From Chaetomium olivaceum (lineage: Eukaryota; Ascomycota; Sordariomycetes; Sordariales; Chaetomiaceae), in contig JAYWVB010000006.1 of the NCBI GenBank assembly GCA_039881045.1, forward strand, positions 310,001-374,000: 64,000 nt of DNA. Reading direction: 5' to 3'. This document shows, piece by piece, positions 53,846-64,000 of this stretch. The notes below the pieces were generated by a model, which worked only from the letters and a program-made list of their open reading frames with translations, ran no database searches and was not told the DNA's origin. Position 1 is the first letter of the stretch; each line of letters starts with the position of its first letter. A program made the translations under genes and the position numbers.

Positions 53846-56796
53846 ATCAACAGGGTCCACGGAAGTCCCTAAGTCTACACAGTTACCGCTTTCGCCAGCC
53901 TTTTCAGACCGCCCAATACCGGCTTGATTCCTAGCGGTGTTTGTACCCCCTGGTTCCACTCTGAGGCCTTTCGGGGGTAGCTGCACTAGAATAGGGCCGG
54001 ACCCCAAGTTGCTGAGCCGGCTAGCGGCGCGTACGGCAGGTAGGACGCGTGCTACACATTGCCATATTAAGCACGTCGTGTCTGTTTTCGACCAGCTTCA
54101 ACAAATCCAGCTGAAGGGCCGAAACATATTGGCAATTTATCTCTCCTAAGGGTCTGGCGCGGTGTGGAAGGAGGCCCGAAACTAGAGTTGTAGGTCCCCG
54201 TTTCTTACCCGGCTTGCTCTCTCGCTCTGCTAACAAATAAACGGGTAGTCGCTAGCACAAAGGGACAATGTAGGCCAAATCCCAAGCGGCCTCACCGCTA
54301 TAAACGCTCTCGGACCTGCGGCGTCCGTGCTGGCTTGGAAACACAGACACGTGGTGGTTTGGGACACCGAGTGCAAACTCCATGCCGCCGTTCCACAGCA
54401 TACAGCTGGCGCCTGCGGGGAATTGGCCCCCCTTACCATGACGGAAAAAATACTTCACGATCTGACCAGGGCTAGACACGCCCCGAACTCATAATAGCCA
54501 AGCACACAAAATGCAGGCAGGACAGTCCTCAACTGTGGAGGCGGGTTGTTAGAGACGTGATGGGAACGAAGTAGAAGCCCGCGGCCCGGTGCCAACCAGA
54601 ATCTGCAAGCAGGGTGGCTGCGCCCTGCAGGTAGATATTGCAGAGAATAGACCCAAGCTGAGACTCTCCTATTTTCCTCGAGTCTCACATCCATGCATCA
54701 CAACATCGAACCTCGGCAGTAATCCGCCAGGCACACGCGCTGTTTGTGGTTTGCTGTTGGCCTCGTGTCTGTCGGCGCCAGCGGCCCAACAGTGTACCGG
54801 GTATTACACGGCTTCAACCTCAGAGAAGGCCAACAGTCAACGAAACTAGTAGAGGTGGAAGTGCACGCGCGGGGGAGCACACGAGCTTGACAAGAAGCTT
54901 GGCATCAAAGCTTGTGTTGCAGCAAGTAGTGCCGATCATGGCGCCTCCCTTCGATGTCTGCCCGAGTAGCGCATTAATTGGCAGGCGGTGTGGCGCTCGC
55001 GCCGTTAACGTAACACTGTCTCGGCCCAGTGACCTGGCTTCAATGTTGCGCTGGCTTGGTCGGCCAACAGCAGATGGTGATGGGAGAAGAATTGAAGAGA
55101 AGTTGGAGGGTCTTGTGTGTGTCTGAAGGCCCGTGCAGATCGTCACGGGCGCTACCCGCAAAGGAATAGCGCGCCTTCCCGCAAGTGCCGATCGCGATCC
55201 CTGCTCGCGCTCCACACACCACGGCTGAGCACCGCGGCCTGCCTGGTTGGCCGCCTGCATCGCACCTGCCGCATCCTTTCTGGTGCCTTTTTCTGAGACA
55301 GACCTCTTGCTCCTCCATCTCAGTCTCTGCATGACCTTGTGATCCTTGGGAAGGTTGTGGGGAAAGAGGTTATCGGCAGAAACTACTTCGTAGGGTGGTA
55401 GCAATGGTTCTTCAAGCTGTTATATTAAACCACAATACTTGGTGACGACATCAATGTCTCGAATTCCGCGGTCTCTTTTCGAACCGGCGACTGTCCGACT
55501 CCCCGGGTTCCCTAACTAAGGTACCACCGAATACCTAGGCAAAGAAAGCCGGACTCCAAGTGTGAGAAGCTAGGGTTGTAGGAACGAAACAACGGTTCCA
55601 GAAGTCTATCTAAGAAGTTGTTTTTAATTTACATCTCTTTTATCCAGTTTCTATTTTTCTTATCCCTTTCCTCCCATCACTTCTTGTTTTGTTGTTGTGT
55701 TTCTAATTCCTTTTACACGGACTTATTTTCTTTTAGAATTCAGCTTGTTTTGCCCATACGGTGGCTACCTACGTAGCGATGACCGCGCGACCACGCTCGC
55801 CAGGTGGGTATCTCTCATCCGGCAAGCACTGCCCGCATTTCGGGGTCACCTCCGCGTCCTTCCGTCCCCGTCCCCGCTCTCCGTGGCTTCACCTCGGCAA
55901 GTCCCGGATTCTTGAAACTTCAGGTGGCCCAAAATAGTAGATGACCCGTTGGCAGTGCGGGGAATGTCTCCCGGGCCCGTCATTCTTAAAGTTACTTACT
56001 CGGTTTTCGAGCCATGCCGCCTATGATCTCATGACGCTGAGCAGGTGATTCGGGCGGCGGCCGGAATGCTTCTGAGTGTACCCGGACTCCCTCAGCGGCT
56101 CCATCCCTTGTGGTATGCGCGTGGCCAGATCACTACATGCCCTATCTTGGCGTACCTTCGATCTTGGCATGGGACACCAGCTTCGTTCCTTGTGCTACAT
56201 CACGCACGCCAGTCTAGGGCCCATGAGCAGGTCCCGCGCCGACCAAAGACACCCCTTGGGTAGTTTTTACATTGAGGCTGCGTGATATACTCAGCATCCT
56301 TTTCGGCCGAAATGCTACTGTCATCGCCGGAGAACCGTGTCGTGCTGCCACGGAACATCACCTTCTGTTTTTGGATACACCTTCCCCTAATTCTCGGGCT
56401 GTAATTACTGGGTGTACAGTACTTTGAACCCCAAGGGTATCCATCACCGCTCGTTGTTGCTGCTGCTTCTGCTGTACCACTGGTGGTGAATCCGATATCC
56501 ATCCTCCAGTGCCTGCCTGCCCGCCTTGTGCCACTTCTCCGATGTTGCTGGCCGTTTACAAAAGCCCCTGGCTTCCCGACCGGGCCCTTCCCACTTCCAT
56601 CTTCCGGATCTCCATCAGCCGGGTCCCTTGTGTATCTGGGCCACTTCGGAGACCGTTTTTCGGTGTCCCCTACAAGTTTCATTCTTAGTTCTAAATCATT
56701 AGCGGCCGTGGAAATATTTTGTTTCCAGCCCTTCCTCCTCCTTCCTTCCCCCCTAACCACCTCCCGCGCTACGTACATTTATTCTCGTGCCAAACC
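53846..56796. other. 3.0-kb intergenic region
   Basis: 3' flank of the lipase gene and promoter of glutaminase A. Contains T-rich sequence around 55619-55735 and pyrimidine-rich DNA just before 56797. No gene supported. Confidence 0.55.
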
Positions 56797-59228
56797 ATGC
56801 GGTCCTTAATAATGCTGGCCGGGCTGGCGGCCATGGTTGTCAACCTTGTTGCCGCCGCTTCCTCCTTCTCCCCAGCGAAACCCCCCGCAGTTCCCCTGGC
56901 TGTGAGGTCACCGTATCTGAACGCTTGGCTCCAGGGGGGCTCCGGGGCTATCCTCCCCGGCGCCTGGCCCCGGCATTGGACGTAAGTCTCTCGCCCTCCT
57001 TGGCTCTGCCAAAGCCTTATGACTTACTGTATGCGCAGCGGCAATATTCTTGGCTGGCAAGGCCTTGTAGCTGTGGATGGGGTGACCTACAACTGGATGG
57101 GCGGAGCACCTGGCCCAGCACCCGTCAACCAGGTGTCGCTCGAGTATACCTCGACCAAGAGTATCTTCACGTTTGACGTGGATGGAAAGGTTACCTTGAC
57201 CGTCACCTTCTTATCGCCGGTTTACCCCGACGATATGGCGCGGCAATCGCAGCAGTTTTCCTACATCTCTGCTAGGGCCAAGTCCTCCGATGGGGCATCT
57301 CACAAGGTCCAAGTTTACATGGATGTCTCTGGAGGTGCTATTCCCCCTTCTAGGGTTATGTTATGGTGTGTTTATCTACCTTGCTAACACCACGTTTAGA
57401 ATGGGCCAGCGGAGATACTTCCCAGGTTGTCGAGTGGGATACCGCCACCGTTGGCGACATTGCTTACCACAAGTTCTTCCGTCAGAACCAAGAGGAGTTT
57501 AGAGAATCGAATGAGATTGCTAGCTGGGGGCACTGGTACCTGGTCACGCGCGTCGATGATGGTGTAAGTTGATTCCTCAATACTTTGCAGTTTACATGGG
57601 GAACATGATGAAAGTAACAAGCTTGGAATAGTCCACTTGGCAAATTGGACAAGATAACGCGGTGCGAGGCCAGTTCGCGAACAACCGACTTCTTACCAAC
57701 ACCAAGGAGTCCAACTTTCGGCCAGTCAGCGAACAATGGTAAGCCCCTTGCGTGTCTCAAACTTTTGAGGACACCAAATTGACCAGTATAGGCCGGTATT
57801 TGCATTCTCCCATGATCTGGGTGACGTTCGGGGAGACGACGTGGAGAGAGTCTTTACCCTCGGTCTGGTCCAGGACCAGGTTATCAATTTTGCCGGGCTG
57901 AGCGGTCAGTTGGAAGCGGTTCCAGGGCTGTGGTCATCGTACTACAAGGACGACATCTCGGCGGTTGTCGCTTTCTACGACGACTATCAACACGCCAGCG
58001 AAGTATCCTCTGCTCTGGACCAGCGGATACGGAGTGACTCCGAGAGCGCCGCAGGAAAGGACTATGCTATCATCACCACGCTTGCGGTCCGCCAGACTTT
58101 TGGCGCACTACAATACGCCGGTACTCCTTCAAAACCATATATCTTTCTAAAGGAGATCAGCTCGAACAGCGACATCCAAACCGTCGACGTCATCTTCCCT
58201 GCCTACCCAATCTTCATGTATCTAAACGCAACACTGGGAAGATACTTGCTCGATCCGCTGTTCGAAAACCAGGAGAGCGGAGCGTACCCCAACAAGTATG
58301 CTGAGCACGATCTCGGAACCTTCCCTGTAGCCAGGGGCTACCCGAACGGGAACGACGAGCCAATGCCGCTAGAGGAGTGCGGCAACATGATCATCATGAG
58401 TTTAGCATATGCTCAACGCACTGGCGATACTGCCTACCTCGATGCACATTATCCCATCTTGTCACAGTGGGCGCAGTTTCTGGTGGAAGAGTCTCTGATC
58501 CCAGCGAACCAACTCAGCACCGATGATTTTGCCGGAACTCTGGCGTAAGTTATCTTTGTTCACAAAGTATAGCTCCCTACTAATCAACACCGTGCAGCAA
58601 CCAAACAAATCTAGCCATCAAAGGCATCATCGGGCTCAAGGCCATGTCTCAGATTGCTCAGCTCACTAACAATGATGACACCTATGGAGAGGTAGCTGAT
58701 AGGTATCTGGAAGGCTGGAAAGGGTTTGGCATCAACTCCCAGGCAGACCCCCCACACACGACGCTAAGTTATGGAAACGCTGACAGCCATGGTGCGTAAA
58801 CACGCTTCACCCCTTTCCTAATGGTTCGGAACCAAATACTAAGCCTTATTCCAGGCCTCCTCTACAACATCTACGCCGACAAGTTGCTCAACCTCGACTT
58901 CATCGACCAGTCCATCTTCGACATGCAGAGCAACTTCTACCCCATGGTCGCCAACGAGTACGGCGTACCCCTCGACACGCGGCACACCTGGACCAAGTCG
59001 GACTGGGAGATGTTTGCGGCCGCCGTGGCCAGCCAGTCGACGCGGGACATGTTCATCTCCAAGCTGGCTCACTGGGTCGGGACAACGACATCGGATCGGG
59101 CCATGACCGATTTGTATGATTCGGAGACGGGAGGTTTCCCGGCGAACGGGCCATACTTTGTTGCGAGGCCGGTGCAGGGAGGGCTCTTTGCTCTTCTCGC
59201 GTTGTCTGATGACTACCGATATTCGTAA
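56797..59228 (+). CDS. gtaA: Secreted glutaminase A
   Basis: 690 residues from seven exons: 56797-56981, 57039-57334, 57400-57563, 57632-57738, 57792-58544, 58598-58791 and 58855-59228. The sum is an exact multiple of three and every join keeps conserved sequence. A signal peptide (MRSLIMLAGLAAMVVNLVAA) indicates secretion. The N-terminal domain has PLAVRSPYLNAWLQGG and GWQGLVAVDG. The central region has RRxF-like AVRQTFGAL, VDVIFPAYPIFMYLNA, NKYAEHDLGTFP and EECGNMIIMSLAYA, typical of GtaA (the DUF4965/DUF1793-type alpha-barrel). The C-terminus has FPANGPYFVARPVQGG. The enzyme hydrolyses extracellular L-glutamine to glutamate. Six short introns (48-67 nt) carry GTAAGT-like donors. Confidence 0.93.
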
Positions 59229-60268
59229 TTAAGGCGGATATGCCACACCCCGCCGAAGGTACCTACTACGTACGGCATTGAGCTACTGGCGATGGATTGG
59301 GTGTTGAGAATCGAGAGTTTGCATTGTTTTGGAGTTTCGAACGCCGAAGGTTGAATCCATATCAGGTCAAATGGTATTAGTTTTTTTTTATTCAGGCGGT
59401 TATCGCCATTAATAGAGTGTTTTCTCTAAACTTATATGACAGACGCAGCTATTAAGGCGTTTTCAACGTGATTTGTATCCATGATCGGGTTCTCGCTCGA
59501 GTTGTGAGGCGCCTCGAGCAGAGTTACCACGGCAACATATTTGATTCGTGAAGACCTCATTCCAAGTGGACGGTTGTGGTTCGATAATTCGCGGTTTGGA
59601 TAGTTATTGCCGAGCGATTACGAGCATGAACAAAACGGACAGGGGGAAGGAGAGCGGGAAGGGAGGTCCCTTGCTGACGCAAGGATCATTTAACGATCTG
59701 AGCGGCTCAAAGCTTTGGGAGAAAACTCAAGTTCTGCTGTAACGAAGTCACACACTGCAAAGGGTCCCACCAGCAACCGCATGAATCTGTGACTACTAGC
59801 ATAACAACCCGAGATGATGTCAACAACGGGCCGGTGTTTTGATAGAATAAACGTCAATAACTCTTCCCTATGTAAGAGATGAGATACGCTTGTTTTCCTA
59901 CGATTTACGGTCTCAGATTACTCTCAACATCGACGCAAATTCAAACACTACCCACTGAGCTTGTTTCAGGTACCGTCTTAGCTCTGTCATTCGTGTTAGT
60001 GGATGACCTCTGAAGCTCGAACTGGGCCGAAGTTCCATTCCCCACTTGCAACTGCACTACAACCACTGGCCATCCCACCTTCACGCCTTGCGAACCTCAC
60101 TCTTCTTGCCCCTCACCTCGCAAGAAGTCGTCGACACACGGAAGAACTACACGACATCCAGGCTGACGCATCTGGCCATTTTAATTTTGACGAACCCCAC
60201 ATATTGGGATTTGATTGACGAGCAAATCAATCGTTCAATCGGGTACAGTCTTTGGAAACGCTGCAACC
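59229..60268. other. Intergenic region
   Basis: Between glutaminase A and IGO1, both on the plus strand. GGTACCTACTACGTACGG lies at about 59258-59275. No gene supported. Confidence 0.55.
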
Positions 60269-60919
60269 ATGAATCCTCACCAGGCAAAGAAGGTCGACGT
60301 CAAGGTGAGTTGCCCACTTCATTCCATTATTATAAACATAGCGTAGACGATCCAGAAGCTGGGATGTAGCGTCAAGCTGCCTTGGGCTGCCCTCGCAACT
60401 CGCCAGACTTGTCACTAACACGATTCGACCCCGCAGTCTCTCTCCCCCGAGGAGCAGCGGCTCTTCCGGCTGTATGGCAAACTCCCCAACCGCAGCGACC
60501 ACTTCGCCAAGCATCTCAAGGATCGCAAGTACTTCGACAGCGGCGACTACGCCATGAGCAAGGCCGGAAAGGGCGACAGCGTCGACACGGGCACCGTCGG
60601 CAGCCAGCACCCCGTCCCGGAGAACATCCCCCACCTCTCGAGCCCCGTCAGCGGGCCCAACGGCATCGGCAGCCCGTTGCATCCCCATCACCACCACCAG
60701 CACCACCCGGGCCTGCAAGCCGGTAGCCCCGTGAAGGAGAGCAGCTTCCTGAACCGCGAGACCAACGCCGAGGACATCGAGACGGCCAACGCCGCTTCTG
60801 GCGAGCACCAGCAGGGACAGCAGAAGGAACAACCGAAGGAGCAGCAGTCTTCTACCGCACCCGAAGAAACAGCCCAAGCGGTCGCTGGCGAGCAACAGGA
60901 GCTCCCAGTCCGCCGGTGA
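60269..60919 (+). CDS. IGO1: Endosulfine (PP2A-B55 inhibitor)
   Basis: 172 residues from exons 60269-60304 (MNPHQAKKVDVK) and 60437-60919. SLSPEEQRLFRLYGKLPNRS and HLKDRKYFDSGDYAMSKA are the endosulfine/ARPP-19 core. Ser47 in FDSGDY is the site phosphorylated by Greatwall/Rim15-type kinases, which turns the protein into a PP2A-B55 inhibitor controlling quiescence entry and mitosis (family knowledge). After ~residue 60 the protein is disordered, with a His-rich stretch (HPHHHHQHH) and a Gln/Glu-rich tail ending PVRR. The 12-codon first exon and the 132-nt intron (GTGAGT..CAG) are needed for the canonical start. Confidence 0.93.
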
Positions 60920-61733
60920 GCAATGCGAACTCGAGAACATAGGATATGAACACGCTGCGTTGCGTTTAGGGCGTTGCTTTGCGCTACGGAGAACCAGGCT
61001 GTGCTTACGTCTTCCTTGATACGTTTCTTGAGGGATGTCATTAAATTGCGCACTCTGGTCGGGAACTACGAGAGACTACGAAAACGACTGTGGCGTTGGT
61101 TGGGTTGGGCTGGGTTGGGCTGGCTTGGTTCACTTTGATGATGATGATGACAAAGAAGGGTCGCGCGGATAACGGGGATCCGGCTGAGACCGTCTTGCTT
61201 TCTGTACTTATTCCGTTACTGGCGCGGATTCACGAAGCATTCTGGCATCATTTTTTCCCTCCGACAAATCGACATCGATCGTTCCTTCGCCGACCGCCGG
61301 TCCGCGGCCGCCGAACCTTTCGGAGTAGGTAGCGGAATCGAGATTGACGACTCTGGTGTGAAATAACGCACGATGGGCTCGAGGATACTTGGGCACGGGG
61401 AGAGAAACGCGAACATGGAAGTGCCGGCTTCAGATTAGGTTTTATTGTCAAGTACCATCTGTATCACATGTAGGCTTTCTTGGTTGGTAGCAAGTAAATG
61501 GAGTTTAGGGCCATCATTTGCTGGTGAGACCTCCGTGGAGAGTCAGCTCGATGAAGCCTTTCCACGGCTACCGTGCTCGGCGGTCAACTAGCGAAATGCT
61601 GTTGCGATATTCCCCGGAAGGTTTCCGAGTCCTGATGTCGCAGTCTGGGCCGTCTGGCTGCCCAACGCCTGCTAGTCAGGAACGACCCGCTTGGGCAGCG
61701 ATAAAGCCACCTCGGGCACATTTATGTAACCCC
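60920..61733. other. Convergent intergenic region with G-quadruplex motif
   Basis: 3' flanks of IGO1 (+) and MYG1 (-). Contains four GGG runs separated by two-base loops at 61102-61119. No gene seen. Confidence 0.6.
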
Positions 61734-62819
61734 TCAGATTTCGAGCGCCTTCTGTGCCATGGCAAGGGCACCCTCGAAGGTCTTGTTGCCTCCGATGAAC
61801 CCCGCGGCGTGCACAAAAACGGAGCCGCTCACTCCGGAAATCCCATCCAGCTCCTCATCACGGAAGCCCCTCCACGCCTCAGGCAGCGGTTTCCTGCTCT
61901 CGAATGAATCCCCGGCGCTTGGCACACACTGGATTCTCCACTTGGAATCCGGCGCAGGCTTCTCCCGGTATAGCACGTAGAGCACCTTGCCGGCATCGGG
62001 CTGCTGCTCCTCCAGGTTGTAGAGGTGATCCTTCCACGGCGCCGACTGGCTCTTCAGCACCATGATACGGCCCTGGCTGTCGAACTCCTGCCGTCCGTTG
62101 AAAGCCTCAGCCACCACTTCCCGCGCGGGCAGCCACGCCTTGGTAAAGTAATCGAGGCCACGGTCGAACTCCTCGCCGATGCGCTGGCTGGCCAGCTCGA
62201 ACCGCTTGTCCTCGTCCGCCTGCGCCTCGGCGGGGTCCTCCGGGGTGGGGTCGTTCCAGTGGCCGTTGAACCGGCCGACCATGGCGCCCAGCGTGAAGCC
62301 GCCGTCGGAGAACTTCTTCTGCAGGCCCGCAGCCGCGAGCGCGGCCGAGTCGTAGACGCTGATGCCGTTGTCGTGCGCGTCCAGCGCCTCGACGAAGCTC
62401 TCGTAGATCTTGCGCCACAGCATGCCCACCTGCTCACTGTCCTCGGCCTGCGCCAGGCGCCGGGCAATGATCTCGCGCCCGAAGTGCATGTACACCAGGC
62501 CCGCGCTGCTCAGCTTGGTCTCACGGTCGGGGAAGGTGGTGCCGAAGGTGCGCTGGTGGTGGTCGAACCGGTTGCGCGCCGCGTCGTACTCGCCGCCCAC
62601 GTCCACCACCGTGTGGCACCCCTCCAGCAGTTTGGGGTCGCGCGTCCGCACGAGCTTGGCCCCCGAGTAGGTGGGTATGTGCGTGCGCAGCATGTAGACG
62701 GCCAGCGCCTCGTCGGCGTGGAAGTGGCCGTTGTGTGTGCCGATGGCGATCACGCCGTTGTCGGTCTTGAGCCGTTTTGCTGCGTTTTCGCCCATTTTGA
62801 GCGCGAGAGTCCGAAACAT
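61734..62819 (-). CDS. MYG1: MYG1-family DHH exonuclease
   Basis: Intronless, 361 residues, the usual family length. GTHNGHFHADEALAVYML and FDHHQRTF carry the His/Asp metal-binding residues of the DHH phosphoesterase fold. DAHDNGISVYD, GAMVGRFNGHWNDP, and the C-terminal SVFVHAAGFIGGNKTFEGAL are further family signatures. Human and yeast relatives are 3'-5' RNA exonucleases in nucleus and mitochondria that coordinate ribosomal and mitochondrial RNA levels. The frame's first ATG (MFRTLALKMG) gives a short Arg/Leu leader that could act as a weak mitochondrial presequence; the second ATG (MGENAAKRLK) would start a nuclear/cytosolic form. It shares a ~480-bp divergent promoter with iec3. Confidence 0.95.
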   Translation of the reverse strand: MFRTLALKMGENAAKRLKTDNGVIAIGTHNGHFHADEALAVYMLRTHIPTYSGAKLVRTRDPKLLEGCHTVVDVGGEYDAARNRFDHHQRTFGTTFPDRETKLSSAGLVYMHFGREIIARRLAQAEDSEQVGMLWRKIYESFVEALDAHDNGISVYDSAALAAAGLQKKFSDGGFTLGAMVGRFNGHWNDPTPEDPAEAQADEDKRFELASQRIGEEFDRGLDYFTKAWLPAREVVAEAFNGRQEFDSQGRIMVLKSQSAPWKDHLYNLEEQQPDAGKVLYVLYREKPAPDSKWRIQCVPSAGDSFESRKPLPEAWRGFRDEELDGISGVSGSVFVHAAGFIGGNKTFEGALAMAQKALEI

Positions 62820-63296
62820 GCAATGATTTGGTTGGATGTAACGAGAATGAAGGCCGAGACTGGGAAAGCCCTTTTGCTATTTTTGAAGTTGGGGGGGTTT
62901 TCTCAGAGGGCGAGGGGCGGTTTTGGAGTTCTCCATAATTCGGCAATGGAGTTGTGAGCTCAAGTACTAGCTGTATCAGAGGTGAATTTACAATGTGCTG
63001 AGCGGTGTATTATACGCACCAAAGAGTAAGTACAGTAATCAAAACGAAAAGCTCTCCACATTACGTTACTACTATCCTTCAACCACTCCCATACGGGGGG
63101 TGCAACGCGCCATCCAACACGATGACAATCAACGGCTCAGCTTTTTGTTTCTCCCTCGACGCTGTGAGTCCCAGCACAGGCCGCCAACCCGAACGCCCTT
63201 GTTATAAATAATTCTTCAACTTCGCATCTCCAACGGAAATTCGAATCACAAACACCATCGATCATTCAATTGACACCCAACCAAAACACCACACAC
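62820..63296. promoter_or_regulatory. Shared divergent promoter, MYG1 / iec3
   Basis: 477 bases separate the two divergent starts, so the core promoters must lie here. No classical TATA box or other named site is convincing. Confidence 0.5.
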
Positions 63297-64000
63297 ATGG
63301 AAGTCGCTGCGCGTAGCCGGCTCGACATGAAGGTCAAAGCCGAAGATGATTCCGGCGACGTTAGAATGACCGACGAAAAACCCACATACCGGTCATGGAA
63401 GAAGAAATACCGCAAAATGCGCATCATGTTTGACCAAAAGATGCATGATGGCGAAGAGCTTCATAGGCTTGAACAGAAGGCGCTGGCTACCGCCAAGAGA
63501 CTCGCAGTACAGAAAGAGTACGCTTCATCGCAATTAATCTCCTTTTTGATGACGTGACTTACCTACTAACCCTTCATCAGTCGGTTACTCGATCTCCTTC
63601 TCGATGTCAACAACTCGGGCCAGATCCCGCCCGACAAGCAAATAGACCTCGCCGTCGACCTCCCCTCCGACGAGTCCGCGCTCTACCTAGATTTTGACCG
63701 GCCGTCGACCCCCCCACGCGACCCGACGCCAGCCAAGCCGTACAAGAAACTTCTCCAAGAGGTACCACACTACAGATTCTCGTCAGCCGCGGAGCGCTTC
63801 CCGGAGCTGCTGGCAGACCTCGAAGCCGGCCGAGACTCACCCGCAGACCCGGCCCAGGGCCAGTCGCACCCGCCCTCCTTCCTCACGGCCGACGACCTCG
63901 ACAACTACATCTGGGAGCTGGACGCGCATCTCGCCAACGAAGACGCGGCCGCAGGGACAGGCAAGACAGACGCGGTGCCCCTCCCCACCCTCGCGCCGCT
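63297..64000 (+). CDS. iec3: Ino80 complex subunit Iec3 (3' end beyond window)
   Basis: Partial gene. Exon 1 (63297-63517) encodes MEVAARSRLDMKVKAEDD, then YRSWKKKYRKMRIMFDQKMH, a conserved basic helical block, and HRLEQKALATAKRLAVQK. The intron (63518-63580, GTACGC..CAG with CTACTAAC) joins to RLLDLLLDVNNSGQIPPD, the Iec3 signature. Exon 2 continues open to the window edge with STPPRDPTPAKPYKKLLQEV and an acidic region. Iec3 is a fungal accessory subunit of the Ino80 nucleosome remodeller, so it acts in the nucleus. Together with the ISWI gene it is the second remodelling factor in this window, with no sign of linkage beyond chance. Confidence 0.85.

Noticed and set aside
62025..62957. 310-codon plus-strand ORF antisense to MYG1
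   Set aside because: Val/Leu/Arg-rich shadow of the MYG1 frame with no recognisable domain.

Overview
The window is nuclear DNA of a filamentous ascomycete, probably a sordariomycete close to Sordariales/Chaetomiaceae (inference). The signs are short GT..AG introns of about 42-125 nt with CTAAC-like branch sites, strongly C/G-ending codons, fungal-specific families (C2H2 factor with a fungal transcription-factor domain, RTA1-like membrane protein, glutaminase A, Iec3), and intergenic spacers of 0.5-7 kb. I see no operons, phage, insertion sequences, CRISPR arrays, rRNA or convincing tRNAs.

Left part (1-16 kb): an F-box protein with a C-terminal Cys/His cluster (+), choline-phosphate cytidylyltransferase PCT1 (+, four exons), then a 6.9-kb stretch without a supportable gene, leading into a large C2H2/fungal-TF regulator (+) full of low-complexity sequence.

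Centre-left (16-29 kb): trifunctional C1-tetrahydrofolate synthase (-), eIF3i/TIF34 (+), an ISWI chromatin remodeller (-), and a HAPSTR1/TAPR1-like protein (+).

Centre (30-43 kb): a small secreted GPI-type protein (+), a small LEA/SMP-like hydrophilic protein (-), an RNF10/Mag2-type RING ubiquitin ligase (-), a CBM48 (AMPK glycogen-binding type) protein with a very long Ala/Glu-rich tail and an unusual 769-nt intron (-), and a ferric reductase (-).

Right part (46-64 kb): an unrecognised coiled-coil protein with two C-terminal membrane helices (-), an RTA1-like membrane protein (-), a probable mitochondrial lipase (+), secreted glutaminase A (+, seven exons), the endosulfine IGO1 (+), MYG1 exonuclease (-) and the start of the Ino80 subunit gene iec3 (+, cut by the window end).

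The genes are mostly unrelated housekeeping and regulatory loci, not a cluster. The most notable result is that four genes (C2H2 factor, C1-THF synthase, eIF3i, SMP-like) need a reading-frame shift that no normal intron supplies, five sites in all. Indel errors in the assembly are the simplest explanation, but each site can be tested. Other points of interest are a diverged tandem duplication that keeps a hairpin (33.1-33.4 kb), a possible dual-targeting N-terminus on C1-THF synthase, complementary CCA-rich and GGT-rich tracts inside the C2H2 gene, G-quadruplex motifs just after two stop codons, and stop-free introns of a multiple of three bases in two genes.
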